The translations under genes and the position numbers were made by a program. From Casimicrobium huifangae (lineage in GTDB: Bacteria; Pseudomonadota; Gammaproteobacteria; Burkholderiales; Casimicrobiaceae), in contig NZ_CP041352.1 of NCBI RefSeq assembly GCF_009746125.1, forward strand, positions 1,143,847-1,207,846: a stretch of DNA of 64,000 nt, written 5' to 3'. How positions within the stretch are numbered: position 1 is the first letter of the stretch; the number at the start of each line of letters is the position of its first letter. The notes beneath the pieces were generated by a model. It worked only from the letters and a program-made list of their open reading frames with translations. It did not search any database and had not been told where the DNA came from. Below are positions 26,586 to 34,205 of this stretch, one piece after another.

Positions 26586-27569
26586 CTAATCGAGCTTGAC
26601 GCCCGCCCGCTTGACCAGTCGGGCGTACTTGTCCATCTCGCTGACGAAAAAGGCGGCAGCCGCTTCCGGCGTGGTCACATTGATCGGGTTGCCCTGTCTG
26701 GCCATCGCATCCTTGACGTCGGCGATCGCGAAGGCGCTGGCAAAAGCGGCATTGATGCGCTTGACTTCAGCGGCGGGCAGCCCTTTCGGGCCAATCACGG
26801 CGAACCAGCCTTCCACCAGATAACCCGGCAGCCCCTGCTCGGCAAAGGTCGGGATTTCCGGTGCTGCTGCAAGGCGTGTCTTCGACGACGTACCGATCGC
26901 CCGTAGCGCGCCGCTTTTCAGGTGTGCCTGAATCGCCGGCAGCGCGAGCACGCCAAAGTCCACCTGTCCGCCGATCAGATCGGTAATCATCGGTCCCACG
27001 CCCTTGTACGGGATGTGTTTCGCCTTCACCCCAGCTTCGTCGAGGAACATCTCGGCCGCAAGATGAAGAATGGTGCCGTTGCCACTGGACGCGTAGTTCA
27101 ACGTGTCCGGCTTCGCCTTCAGCAATGCGACCAGCTCCTTCGAGTCGCGCGCCGGCACTTTCGGGTTTACCACCAGCACCATCGGTGACCCACCAATCAC
27201 GGCGATCGGCGTGATGTCCTTGATGGGGTCAAACGGCAGCGTCTTGTAAACGCTGGGATAGATCACGTGATTGTTCGACACCACCGAGAGCGTGGCGCCG
27301 TCAGGCGCCGACTTCACCAGCGCCTGGGTGCCCACAATGCCGCCGGCGCCGGGCTGATTGTCGATCACGACGGCGGTGCCGAGCGAGGCGGACAGCGCCT
27401 TCTGGCTGGCGCGCATGATGGTGTCCACGCCTGAACCGGCGGCGACGGGCAGGATGAAGCGAGTCAGTTTGTCGCTTTGTGCGTGCGTGGAGGTGGGGGC
27501 GACCAGGGCCGCGCAACTGGTCGCCAGCATTGCGGACGCCAGCCAGCGTCTGGCAGTCTGAAATTTCAT
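26586..27569 (-). CDS. Bug/TctC family tripartite tricarboxylate receptor
   Basis: 327 residues with a signal peptide (about 1-29) and the Bug fold: RFILPVAAGSGVDTIMRASQ, then VIDNQPGAGGIVGTQALVKS and NYASSGNGTILHLAAEMF. These periplasmic proteins bind carboxylates with high affinity and normally hand them to TctAB membrane proteins; no tctAB genes are here, which is common for the expanded Bug families of Burkholderiales. Together with the CoA-transferase and lyase upstream it suggests uptake of an organic acid. Confidence 0.9.
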   Translation of the reverse strand: MKFQTARRWLASAMLATSCAALVAPTSTHAQSDKLTRFILPVAAGSGVDTIMRASQKALSASLGTAVVIDNQPGAGGIVGTQALVKSAPDGATLSVVSNNHVIYPSVYKTLPFDPIKDITPIAVIGGSPMVLVVNPKVPARDSKELVALLKAKPDTLNYASSGNGTILHLAAEMFLDEAGVKAKHIPYKGVGPMITDLIGGQVDFGVLALPAIQAHLKSGALRAIGTSSKTRLAAAPEIPTFAEQGLPGYLVEGWFAVIGPKGLPAAEVKRINAAFASAFAIADVKDAMARQGNPINVTTPEAAAAFFVSEMDKYARLVKRAGVKLD

Positions 27570-27604
27570 TGAAGCCTCCTAGTATTGAAATCCTGGTTAT
27601 GCGT

Positions 27605-27673
27605 GTGGGAGCGGCTCCGCCACGACATCGACTTGCCGCCGGCAACCATTTGTCGCGGCGGAGCCGCTACCAC
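27605..27673. repeat. Paired REP-like inverted repeat (site 1)
   Basis: Left arm 27605-27626 and right arm 27652-27673 match in 20 of 22 positions as inverted copies (GTGGGAGCGGCTCCGCC ... type), with 25 bases between them. The GTGGGAGCGGC core is the pattern of REP elements known from Pseudomonas. Placed between the TctC and CoA-transferase genes. Confidence 0.85.
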
Positions 27674-27683
27674 AAGTTTGTTG

Positions 27684-28919
27684 CTACGCCACGGCCTTCG
27701 CGGCCACCAAATCGTTGATTGCAGCGGCATCGAATCCAAGTTGTGCGAGCAGCTCGCGCGTATGCGCCCCTTGTCGCGGCGGCTGCAAGCGAACGCCAAG
27801 TCGCTCGCCGTTCATCGTGAACGGCAGCAGTGTGGTGCGCGCCGTGTCGCCAGCGCGCTTGCCGTCTGGCAGCGTGATGTCGGCAAGCCCGCCGGTCACA
27901 TTCAGGTGCTCGTCGTCAAACAGTTCCTCAGGCTTGCGGATCGGTGCAAAGGGCAGGCCGACGCGCTCGAAGAGCGCCGCCAGATCCGCCGCAGAATGCC
28001 GCGCGAGCCGCTCACGCAGCACCGGCAACAACAAAGGTCTGGCTTCGACCCGCTGATTGTTGGTGGCATAGCGCGCATCGCTCTTCAAATCGGCGTAGCC
28101 CAAGGCATCGCAAAACGTCGCCCACTGCGCATCACTGACGGCGGCGAGGAATATCTGCTCACCGTCTTTCACCGTGAACACGTCGTACACCGCCCACGCC
28201 GAGATGCGATCCGGCATCGGCGCAGCCGCCTTGCCGGTGATCGCGTATTGCAGCATGTGCTGACCAACCAGAAACACGTTGTTCTCGAACAGCGCTGACT
28301 GGATCTCCTGCCCTTTGCCGGTGATGCCGCGCTGCACCAGCGCGCCGAGTGCGCCAATCGCGCCGAACATGCCACCCATGATGTCGTTCACGCTGGTCCC
28401 CGCACGCAGCGGGTCGCCCGGGCGTCCGGTCATGTAGGCGAGGCCGCCCATCATCTGCACCACTTCATCGAGCGCTGTGCGGTGTTCGTACGGCCCTGGC
28501 AGAAAGCCTTTGCAGGTGACGTAGATCAGCCGCTCGTTGACTTTGCTCAGCGCGGCATAGTCGAGCCCGTATTTCGCCATCGTTCCTGGTTTGAAGTTCT
28601 CCGCGACCACATCCGCGCTCGCCGCCAGCTTGCGCGCCACCGCCGCCCCCTGCGGCTTGTGCAGGTCGATGGCAATGCTTTTCTTGTTGCGATTGAACAT
28701 CGGGAAGAACCCGGCACCCGCCCCCAGCAGATGCCGCGTGCGGTCACCATCAATCGGCTCCACCTTGATCACCTCGGCACCCATGTCGGCCAGCACCATG
28801 CCGCAGGTGGGGCCCATCACCATGTGGGTGAATTCGACCACTCGAAGGCCTGCCAGCGGCAGGGCTTTGCTACCGCGGTCCGGGAGGCCGGTCAGAGGGA
28901 GTTGCTTGTCAGGGTTCAT
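27684..28919 (-). CDS. Class III CoA-transferase (CaiB/BaiF family)
   Basis: 411 residues. The N-terminal LAGLRVVEFTHMVMGPTCGM and VLADMGAEVIKVE are the CaiB/BaiF signature, with DVVAENFKPG typical of the family. It moves CoA between acids as a dimer of interlocked rings; the substrates are unknown. The neighbouring TctC receptor, HMG-CoA-lyase-like enzyme and LysR gene suggest activation of an imported acid for cleavage. In related clusters the substrate is often a branched or dicarboxylic acid, but nothing in the sequence fixes this. Confidence 0.92.
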   Translation of the reverse strand: MNPDKQLPLTGLPDRGSKALPLAGLRVVEFTHMVMGPTCGMVLADMGAEVIKVEPIDGDRTRHLLGAGAGFFPMFNRNKKSIAIDLHKPQGAAVARKLAASADVVAENFKPGTMAKYGLDYAALSKVNERLIYVTCKGFLPGPYEHRTALDEVVQMMGGLAYMTGRPGDPLRAGTSVNDIMGGMFGAIGALGALVQRGITGKGQEIQSALFENNVFLVGQHMLQYAITGKAAAPMPDRISAWAVYDVFTVKDGEQIFLAAVSDAQWATFCDALGYADLKSDARYATNNQRVEARPLLLPVLRERLARHSAADLAALFERVGLPFAPIRKPEELFDDEHLNVTGGLADITLPDGKRAGDTARTTLLPFTMNGERLGVRLQPPRQGAHTRELLAQLGFDAAAINDLVAAKAVA

Positions 28920-28929
28920 GGTTATGGAA

Positions 28930-28984
28930 TGTAGGGCAGGCCGTGCCCGCCGAGTGTGGAACGGCGGGCAGTACCCGCCCTACA
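28930..28984. repeat. Inverted repeat of the GTAGGGC...GCCCTAC type
   Basis: TGTAGGGCAGG (about 28930-28940) and CCGCCCTACACA (28976-28987) form opposing arms around GCCGTGCCCGCCGAG and CGGCGGGCAGTACCCG. This looks like another REP-type hairpin between the CoA-transferase and lyase genes; a TTCCCGCTGCGCGAGAAT repeat follows. Confidence 0.55.
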
Positions 28985-29024
28985 CAATGGATTCCCGCTG
29001 CGCGAGAATGACGCCAAGTGTCAA

Positions 29025-29966
29025 TCATGCGGCAAGCTGTTTTGAGGACGCACTCTTCGGCACGCCCGCCCGCCAGATCGCGCCGCCGAGCTGTTCGCCC
29101 CGGAGCCACCCGGCAATTTGCTGGCGCAGTGCGAGCAGTCGGTCCAGGTCGATGCCTGTGTCGTAGCCCATCCGCGTCAGCATGAATACCACGTCCTCGG
29201 TGGACGCATTGCCGCTGGCGCCCGGTGCATGTGGGCAGCCGCCAATGCCGGCGGTGGAGGCGTCGAAGCGGCGAATGCCCATGTCGAGCGCGGCGAGTGT
29301 GTTGGCGAGCGCGAGACCGCGTGTGTCGTGAAAGTGGGCGCAGGTGAGCTTGTCGCCCACCGCACGCAGCGCACGCTCGAACAGGCGGCGCACCTGGCCG
29401 GGATCGGCGTAGCCCACGGTATCCGCGAGCCCCACGCATTCGGCCCCGGCGTCGAGCGCCCCCTGGAGCAAGGCGATCACATCGTCCTCCGGCACATCGC
29501 CCTGCAGCGTGCAGCCGAAGGCCGTGCTCATGCCGACCTCAATGCGTGTCTTGGAGCCTGCCGCATCACGCGCCGCGCGGATGGCGGCGATCGTGGTGAG
29601 CATTTCTTCCGGCGTCTTGCGCACATTGGCGGCGCTGTGCGCGCGGCTGGCCGACATCGGAATCAGCATCGAATGCGCACCGACTTCGATGGCGCGCTCG
29701 GCGCCTTTGAGGTTCGGTACCAGCACCGAGGCGATGAGGCCCGGTAGCGTCTTTGCGTGCGCAACCAGTTCTGCCGTGTCGGCCAGTTGCGGCAGCAGCT
29801 TCGCGGGAACGAACGACCCAACCTCAATCTCGCGCTGACCGGCGGCGTAGGCGGTGTCGATCCAGGCGAATTTCTGCGCAGTTGGCAGGATGGTCTGAAT
29901 GCTTTGCAGGCCGTCACGCAGGCCGACTTCGCGGACGACCACGTTTTGCTTGGCGGGCTGGGTCAC
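29025..29966 (-). CDS. HMG-CoA-lyase-like aldolase-type lyase
   Basis: 313 residues of the DRE-TIM metallolyase family. Catalytic loop REVGLRDGLQ (near 11-20), metal ligands in AHFHDTRGLAL (near 220), and the flexible Cys loop GIGGCPHAPGASGN (near 250). The family cleaves HMG-CoA or related CoA esters (for example citramalyl-CoA) to acetyl-CoA plus a keto acid. The GTG start is chosen because AAAGGAGG lies just upstream. It is first in a run with the CoA-transferase and TctC genes and divergent from a LysR regulator. Confidence 0.9.
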   Translation of the reverse strand: MTQPAKQNVVVREVGLRDGLQSIQTILPTAQKFAWIDTAYAAGQREIEVGSFVPAKLLPQLADTAELVAHAKTLPGLIASVLVPNLKGAERAIEVGAHSMLIPMSASRAHSAANVRKTPEEMLTTIAAIRAARDAAGSKTRIEVGMSTAFGCTLQGDVPEDDVIALLQGALDAGAECVGLADTVGYADPGQVRRLFERALRAVGDKLTCAHFHDTRGLALANTLAALDMGIRRFDASTAGIGGCPHAPGASGNASTEDVVFMLTRMGYDTGIDLDRLLALRQQIAGWLRGEQLGGAIWRAGVPKSASSKQLAA

Positions 29967-29989
29967 AAATCCTCCTTTGCTTTGGCGCT

Positions 29990-30054
29990 GTGGGAGCGGG
30001 CTTGCCCGCGATTGCACCTTGCTGAACGGGTTTCACGGCCAGGGCCGCTCCCAC
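29990..30054. repeat. Paired REP-like inverted repeat (site 2)
   Basis: GTGGGAGCGGGCTTGCCCG (29990-30008) and the inverted GGGCCGCTCCCACA (30042-30055), the classic Pseudomonas-type REP motif, in the lyase / LysR intergenic region. The left copy alone forms a small hairpin CGGGC TTG CCCG. Confidence 0.85.
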
Positions 30055-30170
30055 AAAAGCTGCGTCAGCACCCAATTTCGAAGAATTTTAGATTTCACCT
30101 ATCGTCGCAAATTGATATTTGGTAAGAATAAAATTGTCAGAATGGAAAATCAAATGATCGACGCAACTTG

Positions 30171-31091
30171 ATGCGTGATCTCGACCTCACCACCCTGCGC
30201 CTGTTCGTGACCGTCTGCGAGACGCGTAACATTGTGCGGGCTTCGGAGCAGGCCAGTCTGGTTGGGTCAGCCATCAGCAAGCGCCTCTCAGCACTAGAGG
30301 CGGCGGTGGGTGTGAAGCTGCTGCAGCGGCGCCGTCGCGGCATGGAGCCCACTGCTGCCGGGCAGACCTTGCTGGAGCATGCGCGCGAGATGCTTGCCAC
30401 GGCCGAGCGCATTGAGCGGGCGATGGCGGGCTACGCCTCGGGCCTGCGCGGCGAGGTGCGTGTGCTCGCGTCGGCGTCGGCGCTGGCCGAACACCTGGCT
30501 GACGATATCGCCGCTTTTCTCGCCCTGCCGGCGCACAAGGACATTCGCGTCACCATGGAGGAGCGCGTCAGCCCCGACATAGTACGCGGCATCCGCGAGG
30601 GCAGCGCGTCGCTCGGTGTGTGCTGGGACGCGGCGGACCTCGGCGATCTCGCCTCGACGGGCTATCGCAGCGACGAACTGGCGGTGGCCGTGCATCGCAG
30701 CCACCCACTGGCGCAGCGCAAACGCGTGCGCTTCGTCGAAACCCTCGACTACGAGCAGGTGGTGCTGCCGGTCAATAGCGCAGTGAACCTGCTGCTCGGC
30801 CGTGCCGCTGCGGCGGCGGGCAGACGCCTGCAGCATCGCGTCGTGGTCACCAGTTTTGACGCGGCGCTGCGTGCCGTGCTTGCCAACCTGGCACTGTCGG
30901 TGGTGCCGCGTGAGGTCGCTGCACCCTATCGCAATAGCCCCGATTTGTGCATCGTCCGCCTTGACGAGGCGTGGGCGAAGCGGCGCTTTGCGATCTGCTA
31001 TCGCGGCATCGACACGTTGCCCAACGCGGCGCGATTGCTGCTCGAGCATCTGCAGCGAGCGGCTCAAACGCACGGTCGGCCGTCGGCGTGA
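30171..31091 (+). CDS. LysR family transcriptional regulator
   Basis: 306 residues. The N-terminal winged helix (about 4-62) reads LDLTTLRLFVTVCETRNIVR, then SAISKRLSALEAAVGVKLLQ. The C-terminal periplasmic-binding-fold domain begins near 90. It is divergent from the lyase, CoA-transferase and TctC genes, the usual place for a LysR regulator that controls a catabolic operon in response to its substrate. The intergenic region carries a REP pair, and an AT-rich stretch (30100-30150) suits its binding site. Confidence 0.92.
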   Translation: MRDLDLTTLRLFVTVCETRNIVRASEQASLVGSAISKRLSALEAAVGVKLLQRRRRGMEPTAAGQTLLEHAREMLATAERIERAMAGYASGLRGEVRVLASASALAEHLADDIAAFLALPAHKDIRVTMEERVSPDIVRGIREGSASLGVCWDAADLGDLASTGYRSDELAVAVHRSHPLAQRKRVRFVETLDYEQVVLPVNSAVNLLLGRAAAAAGRRLQHRVVVTSFDAALRAVLANLALSVVPREVAAPYRNSPDLCIVRLDEAWAKRRFAICYRGIDTLPNAARLLLEHLQRAAQTHGRPSA

Positions 31092-31099
31092 TGTTGCCG

Positions 31100-32083
31100 T
31101 CACATAGCATTTGCTGCGAGGCGCGCCGCGTGCGCCATCACCGCATCACGCAGCTCAGGTGGTGATCGCACCTCGAACGCGAACGACAGCCGCGCCAGTT
31201 GCCGCGCGTACCAGCCAAGGTCGTCAGCCTGACTGTGCAGCAGTACGCCATCGCCATCGGGGTTTGGCTGGAAGACGCCGATGGCTTCGAACAATTCCTC
31301 GCGGGCCGTTTTGAGGTCCGTCTTCAGCAGCACGACAACGCGGATCGCACGTGGCAACGTGGCAACGCTGTGGGCCAGATAGGCCATCGCGTCAAACGAC
31401 TGCGGTGCCTCGAAGTGGGCGCCCGGACCGCTCAACAGCTCCACCGCTTCAATGCGATCAAGCCGGAATGAGCGCAGATCGCGACGCAGGTGACACCAGC
31501 CCACCACGTACCAATGCCGTGCGCGCCATGCGAGGCCGTAGGGATCCATGTCACGCTCGCTCTCGCGAAAGCCCTTGCCGCTTTCGCCGCTGTATGGTGA
31601 GCGGTAGCGCAAGTGCACGCGCCGGTGCTGATGCGCGGCGGTGGTCAGTGTCACGAGTGTCGCGTTGTCCTGCGGCGACGGCGATGCGCGCAGATCCAGC
31701 GTCACCGTCTCGCTGAGCGCACGCAGTCGCGACTTCAGCGATGTGGGCAGCACGCGTTCCAGCTTCGCCTGGGCGCTCTCAACGGCGGGTGCAGCTTCGG
31801 CCAGCCCCAGCGAACGCGACGCCAGCAGACCGACCGAAATTGCCAGCGCCTCATCGTCCGTGAACATCATCGGCGGCAACTTGAAACCCGCGACCAGACT
31901 GTAGTGCCCGTAGCGACCACGTGAGGACGTGACCGGGATGCCCAGTTCATCAAGCCGTTCGATGTAGCGACGGAGGGTGCGGCCATCCACGCCCAGTCGC
32001 CCGGCGAGCTCGGCACCGCTCAGGCGGCCATGCGACTGCAGCAGCTCCAGCACGGTCAGCACGCGGGTGGTGGGTGAAGACAT
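31100..32083 (-). CDS. YafY-like HTH/WYL-domain transcriptional regulator
   Basis: 327 residues with an N-terminal helix-turn-helix of the DeoR/HTH_11 type (about 5-60: SGAELAGRLGVDGRTLRRYI) and a WYL domain (about 140-220: HLRYRSPYSGESG, DPYGLAWRARHWYVVGW). WYL domains often sense nucleotides or single-stranded nucleic acids. It is divergent from the DUF1579-like gene, which it may control. The LysR gene ends eight bases before its stop on the other strand. Confidence 0.92.
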   Translation of the reverse strand: MSSPTTRVLTVLELLQSHGRLSGAELAGRLGVDGRTLRRYIERLDELGIPVTSSRGRYGHYSLVAGFKLPPMMFTDDEALAISVGLLASRSLGLAEAAPAVESAQAKLERVLPTSLKSRLRALSETVTLDLRASPSPQDNATLVTLTTAAHQHRRVHLRYRSPYSGESGKGFRESERDMDPYGLAWRARHWYVVGWCHLRRDLRSFRLDRIEAVELLSGPGAHFEAPQSFDAMAYLAHSVATLPRAIRVVVLLKTDLKTAREELFEAIGVFQPNPDGDGVLLHSQADDLGWYARQLARLSFAFEVRSPPELRDAVMAHAARLAANAM

Positions 32084-32149
32084 GTTGCAAGTTTATGGTG
32101 AATCAGGGCGAAAAATGTCCGCATTAACACCTATCTTTTCCTTGTGCGA

Positions 32150-32176
32150 ACGCTCGGGGTCGACAACCACGAGCGT
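32150..32176. promoter_or_regulatory. Inverted repeat upstream of the DUF1579-like gene
   Basis: ACGCTCG (32150-32156) and CGAGCGT (32170-32176), a perfect 7-bp dyad with a 13-base spacer, 25 bases before the ATG at 32202. Suits a regulator site for the divergent WYL protein or a leader hairpin. Confidence 0.4.
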
Positions 32177-32201
32177 CGATTCATCACTCAAGGAACCCGA
32201 T

Positions 32202-32774
32202 ATGAAACCCACCACCGAAGCCATCCAGGCCACATCCCGCGACATCGAGAACGACGGCAAGCACGATCCTGTGCGTGACTTCGACTTTCTGTTCGGCTAC
32301 TGGCAGGTTGCCCACCGCAAGCTGCGCAGTCGGTTGACCGGTTGCGCTGACTGGGAAGAGTTTCAATCGACGCAGCAGTGCTGGCCGCTGATTGGCGGGA
32401 TCTGCAACACGGATGAGTCGCTGCGACTGGACGCGGCGTCAGACCCGGCCCACATCGGCGCCACCTTCCGCTGTTTCGACCTCACGCAACAGCGCTGGAG
32501 CATCTACTGGGTGAGCCCGCGCGACGGTGTGCTCGGTCTGCCGCCAGTGGTCGGAAGCTTCAGCGACGGCGTTGGCATCTTTGAAGCCGACGAGATGATC
32601 GGCGGTCAGATGGTGCGTGTGCGCTTTACGTGGACGGTTCATTCGCCGACGGCAGCGCACTGGCAGCAGGGCTTCTCGCTCGATCAGGGGGCGACCTGGG
32701 AAGTGAACTGGACGATGGCGTTCAACCGCATCACGGCCGACGAGTACGCGCGCCTGAACGCTGCGCGAGGCTAG
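32202..32774 (+). CDS. DUF1579-like small cytosolic protein
   Basis: 190 residues. The FDFLFGYWQVAHRKLRSRL motif near residue 27 and alternating strands (RWSIYWVSPRDGVLG, MVRVRFTWTVHSPTAAHW) fit the DUF1579 / lipocalin-like family of unknown role. An AAGGA site lies 8 bases before the ATG giving MKPTTEAIQ. The stop is three bases before the GTG of the LysE gene, so the two are one transcript. Confidence 0.75.
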   Translation: MKPTTEAIQATSRDIENDGKHDPVRDFDFLFGYWQVAHRKLRSRLTGCADWEEFQSTQQCWPLIGGICNTDESLRLDAASDPAHIGATFRCFDLTQQRWSIYWVSPRDGVLGLPPVVGSFSDGVGIFEADEMIGGQMVRVRFTWTVHSPTAAHWQQGFSLDQGATWEVNWTMAFNRITADEYARLNAARG

Positions 32775-32777
32775 GTG

Positions 32778-33428
32778 ATGGAGCAGACGAGCCATCTCTG
32801 GCTTTACTTCCTGATGGTGTTTGGCGTGATCGTGCTGCCGGGTATGGACATGGCTTTCGTGCTTGCCAGCGCACTCTCGGGCGGGCGGCGCACGGGCGCG
32901 TACGCGGTAGCCGGCATCGTATTTGGCGGTCTCTGCCACACGGCGGCAGGGGCATTGGGCTTTGGCCTTGTTTTCAAGCTCTTGCCGGGGCTGGTCAATG
33001 CCATGCTGGTGATCGGCTCGCTCTACATCGCGTGGATTGGGGTGTCGCTGCTACGGGTGAAGGCCGTTGGTGCCGCCGATAGACCAGATTTACCTGCGAT
33101 GTCGGTGATGTCGCGATGGGCCACCTTCCGTCGCGCTGCGTTGACCTGCCTGATGAACCCGAAGGCCTACCTTTTCATGTTCTCGATCTTTCCGCAGTTC
33201 CTGCGTGCCGAGTACGGGCCGGTTTGGGTGCAGGCGCTCGCACTCGCCGCCATCACCGCAGTGACGCAGATCGCCGTCTACGGCAGCCTCGCGTTCACGG
33301 CGGGCAGCGCGCAGGGCTGGCTGGCCGCGAGACCGATGGCGGGCGTGTGGCTGGCGCGCACAGCCGGTGCGATGCTGTTGGTCGGGGCCGCGATCACCTT
33401 GTGGGGGATCGTGCGGCACAGCATCTGA
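32778..33428 (+). CDS. LysE/RhtB family amino-acid exporter
   Basis: 216 residues with six likely membrane helices and the family signature PGMDMAFVLASALSGGRR. The LysE/RhtB family exports amino acids or their analogues through the inner membrane; the substrate cannot be read here. It directly follows the DUF1579-like gene (start codon 1-4 bases after its stop). The next gene encodes an NAD(P)-binding protein, possibly on the same transcript. Confidence 0.88.
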   Translation: MEQTSHLWLYFLMVFGVIVLPGMDMAFVLASALSGGRRTGAYAVAGIVFGGLCHTAAGALGFGLVFKLLPGLVNAMLVIGSLYIAWIGVSLLRVKAVGAADRPDLPAMSVMSRWATFRRAALTCLMNPKAYLFMFSIFPQFLRAEYGPVWVQALALAAITAVTQIAVYGSLAFTAGSAQGWLAARPMAGVWLARTAGAMLLVGAAITLWGIVRHSI

Positions 33429-33492
33429 GCGGGCGGATGGCGCTGCGCTACGCTATGCCTTTGGCAAACAGGCGCAGGGCAGAGGGCAGGTC

Positions 33493-34173
33493 ATGGCGAA
33501 AGCGTTGTCGGTGGTGATGCTCGGCGCCAGTGGCGCGACGGGTAGCGAAACGCTCAAGGCGCTGCTCGCGATGCCGGAGGTGACGCGCATCACACTGCTC
33601 GGCCGGCGCGCGGTTGTGCTGCCTGATGGCGCTGCTGCACGCGTCACGCAACGGGTGGTTGATGTTGGTTCTCCCGACACTTATGCAGACTTCATCGATG
33701 GTCACGATGCGGCGATCTGCACGCTCGGCGTCAGCCAGCCGTCAAAGATGACGAAGGAAGAGTTTCTGCGCATCGACCGCGACTGGGTAATCGCCTTCGC
33801 CAATCTCTGCCGCCAGCGTGGCGTGCGGCACTTCGAACTGCTCGGCGCGGTGGGTGCTGATTCGCGTTCGCCGTCGTTTTACCTGCGTACCAAGGGCCAG
33901 TTGCGCGATGCGCTGATAGCGCTCAATTTCGAGCGATTGTCACTGTTCCAGCCGTCGATGATCCTGACGCCGAGCAATCGCTTTGGTTTGAGCCAGGCGC
34001 TCACGCTCGCATTTTGGCCGAGCCTGTCACATCTGATGCTGGGACCGGCCCGCAAGTTTCGCGGCATCCGCGTCGAGGCACTGGGCGCAGCCATCGCCCA
34101 CAATCTGGTGGTGGACGGCAAGGGCGTCGAGACGCTGCAGTGGGGTGATTTCCAGCGCTTGCAGAGAACGTGA
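33493..34173 (+). CDS. NAD(P)-binding Rossmann protein (atypical SDR, HTATIP2-like)
   Basis: 226 residues. N-terminal dinucleotide-binding motif VVMLGASGATGSETLKALL (G-A-S-G-A-T-G), and a FELLGAVGADSRSPSFYLRTKG stretch near 112-134 where YLRTKG is the Y-x-x-x-K motif. This is the atypical short-chain dehydrogenase group that includes HTATIP2/TIP30 in animals and YwnB-like proteins in bacteria. The start ATG gives MAKALSVV; upstream frame lies in the LysE gene. Confidence 0.85.
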   Translation: MAKALSVVMLGASGATGSETLKALLAMPEVTRITLLGRRAVVLPDGAAARVTQRVVDVGSPDTYADFIDGHDAAICTLGVSQPSKMTKEEFLRIDRDWVIAFANLCRQRGVRHFELLGAVGADSRSPSFYLRTKGQLRDALIALNFERLSLFQPSMILTPSNRFGLSQALTLAFWPSLSHLMLGPARKFRGIRVEALGAAIAHNLVVDGKGVETLQWGDFQRLQRT

Positions 34174-34205
34174 CTGACCAGAAGCACGACGTGGCAATGG
34201 CTCGC

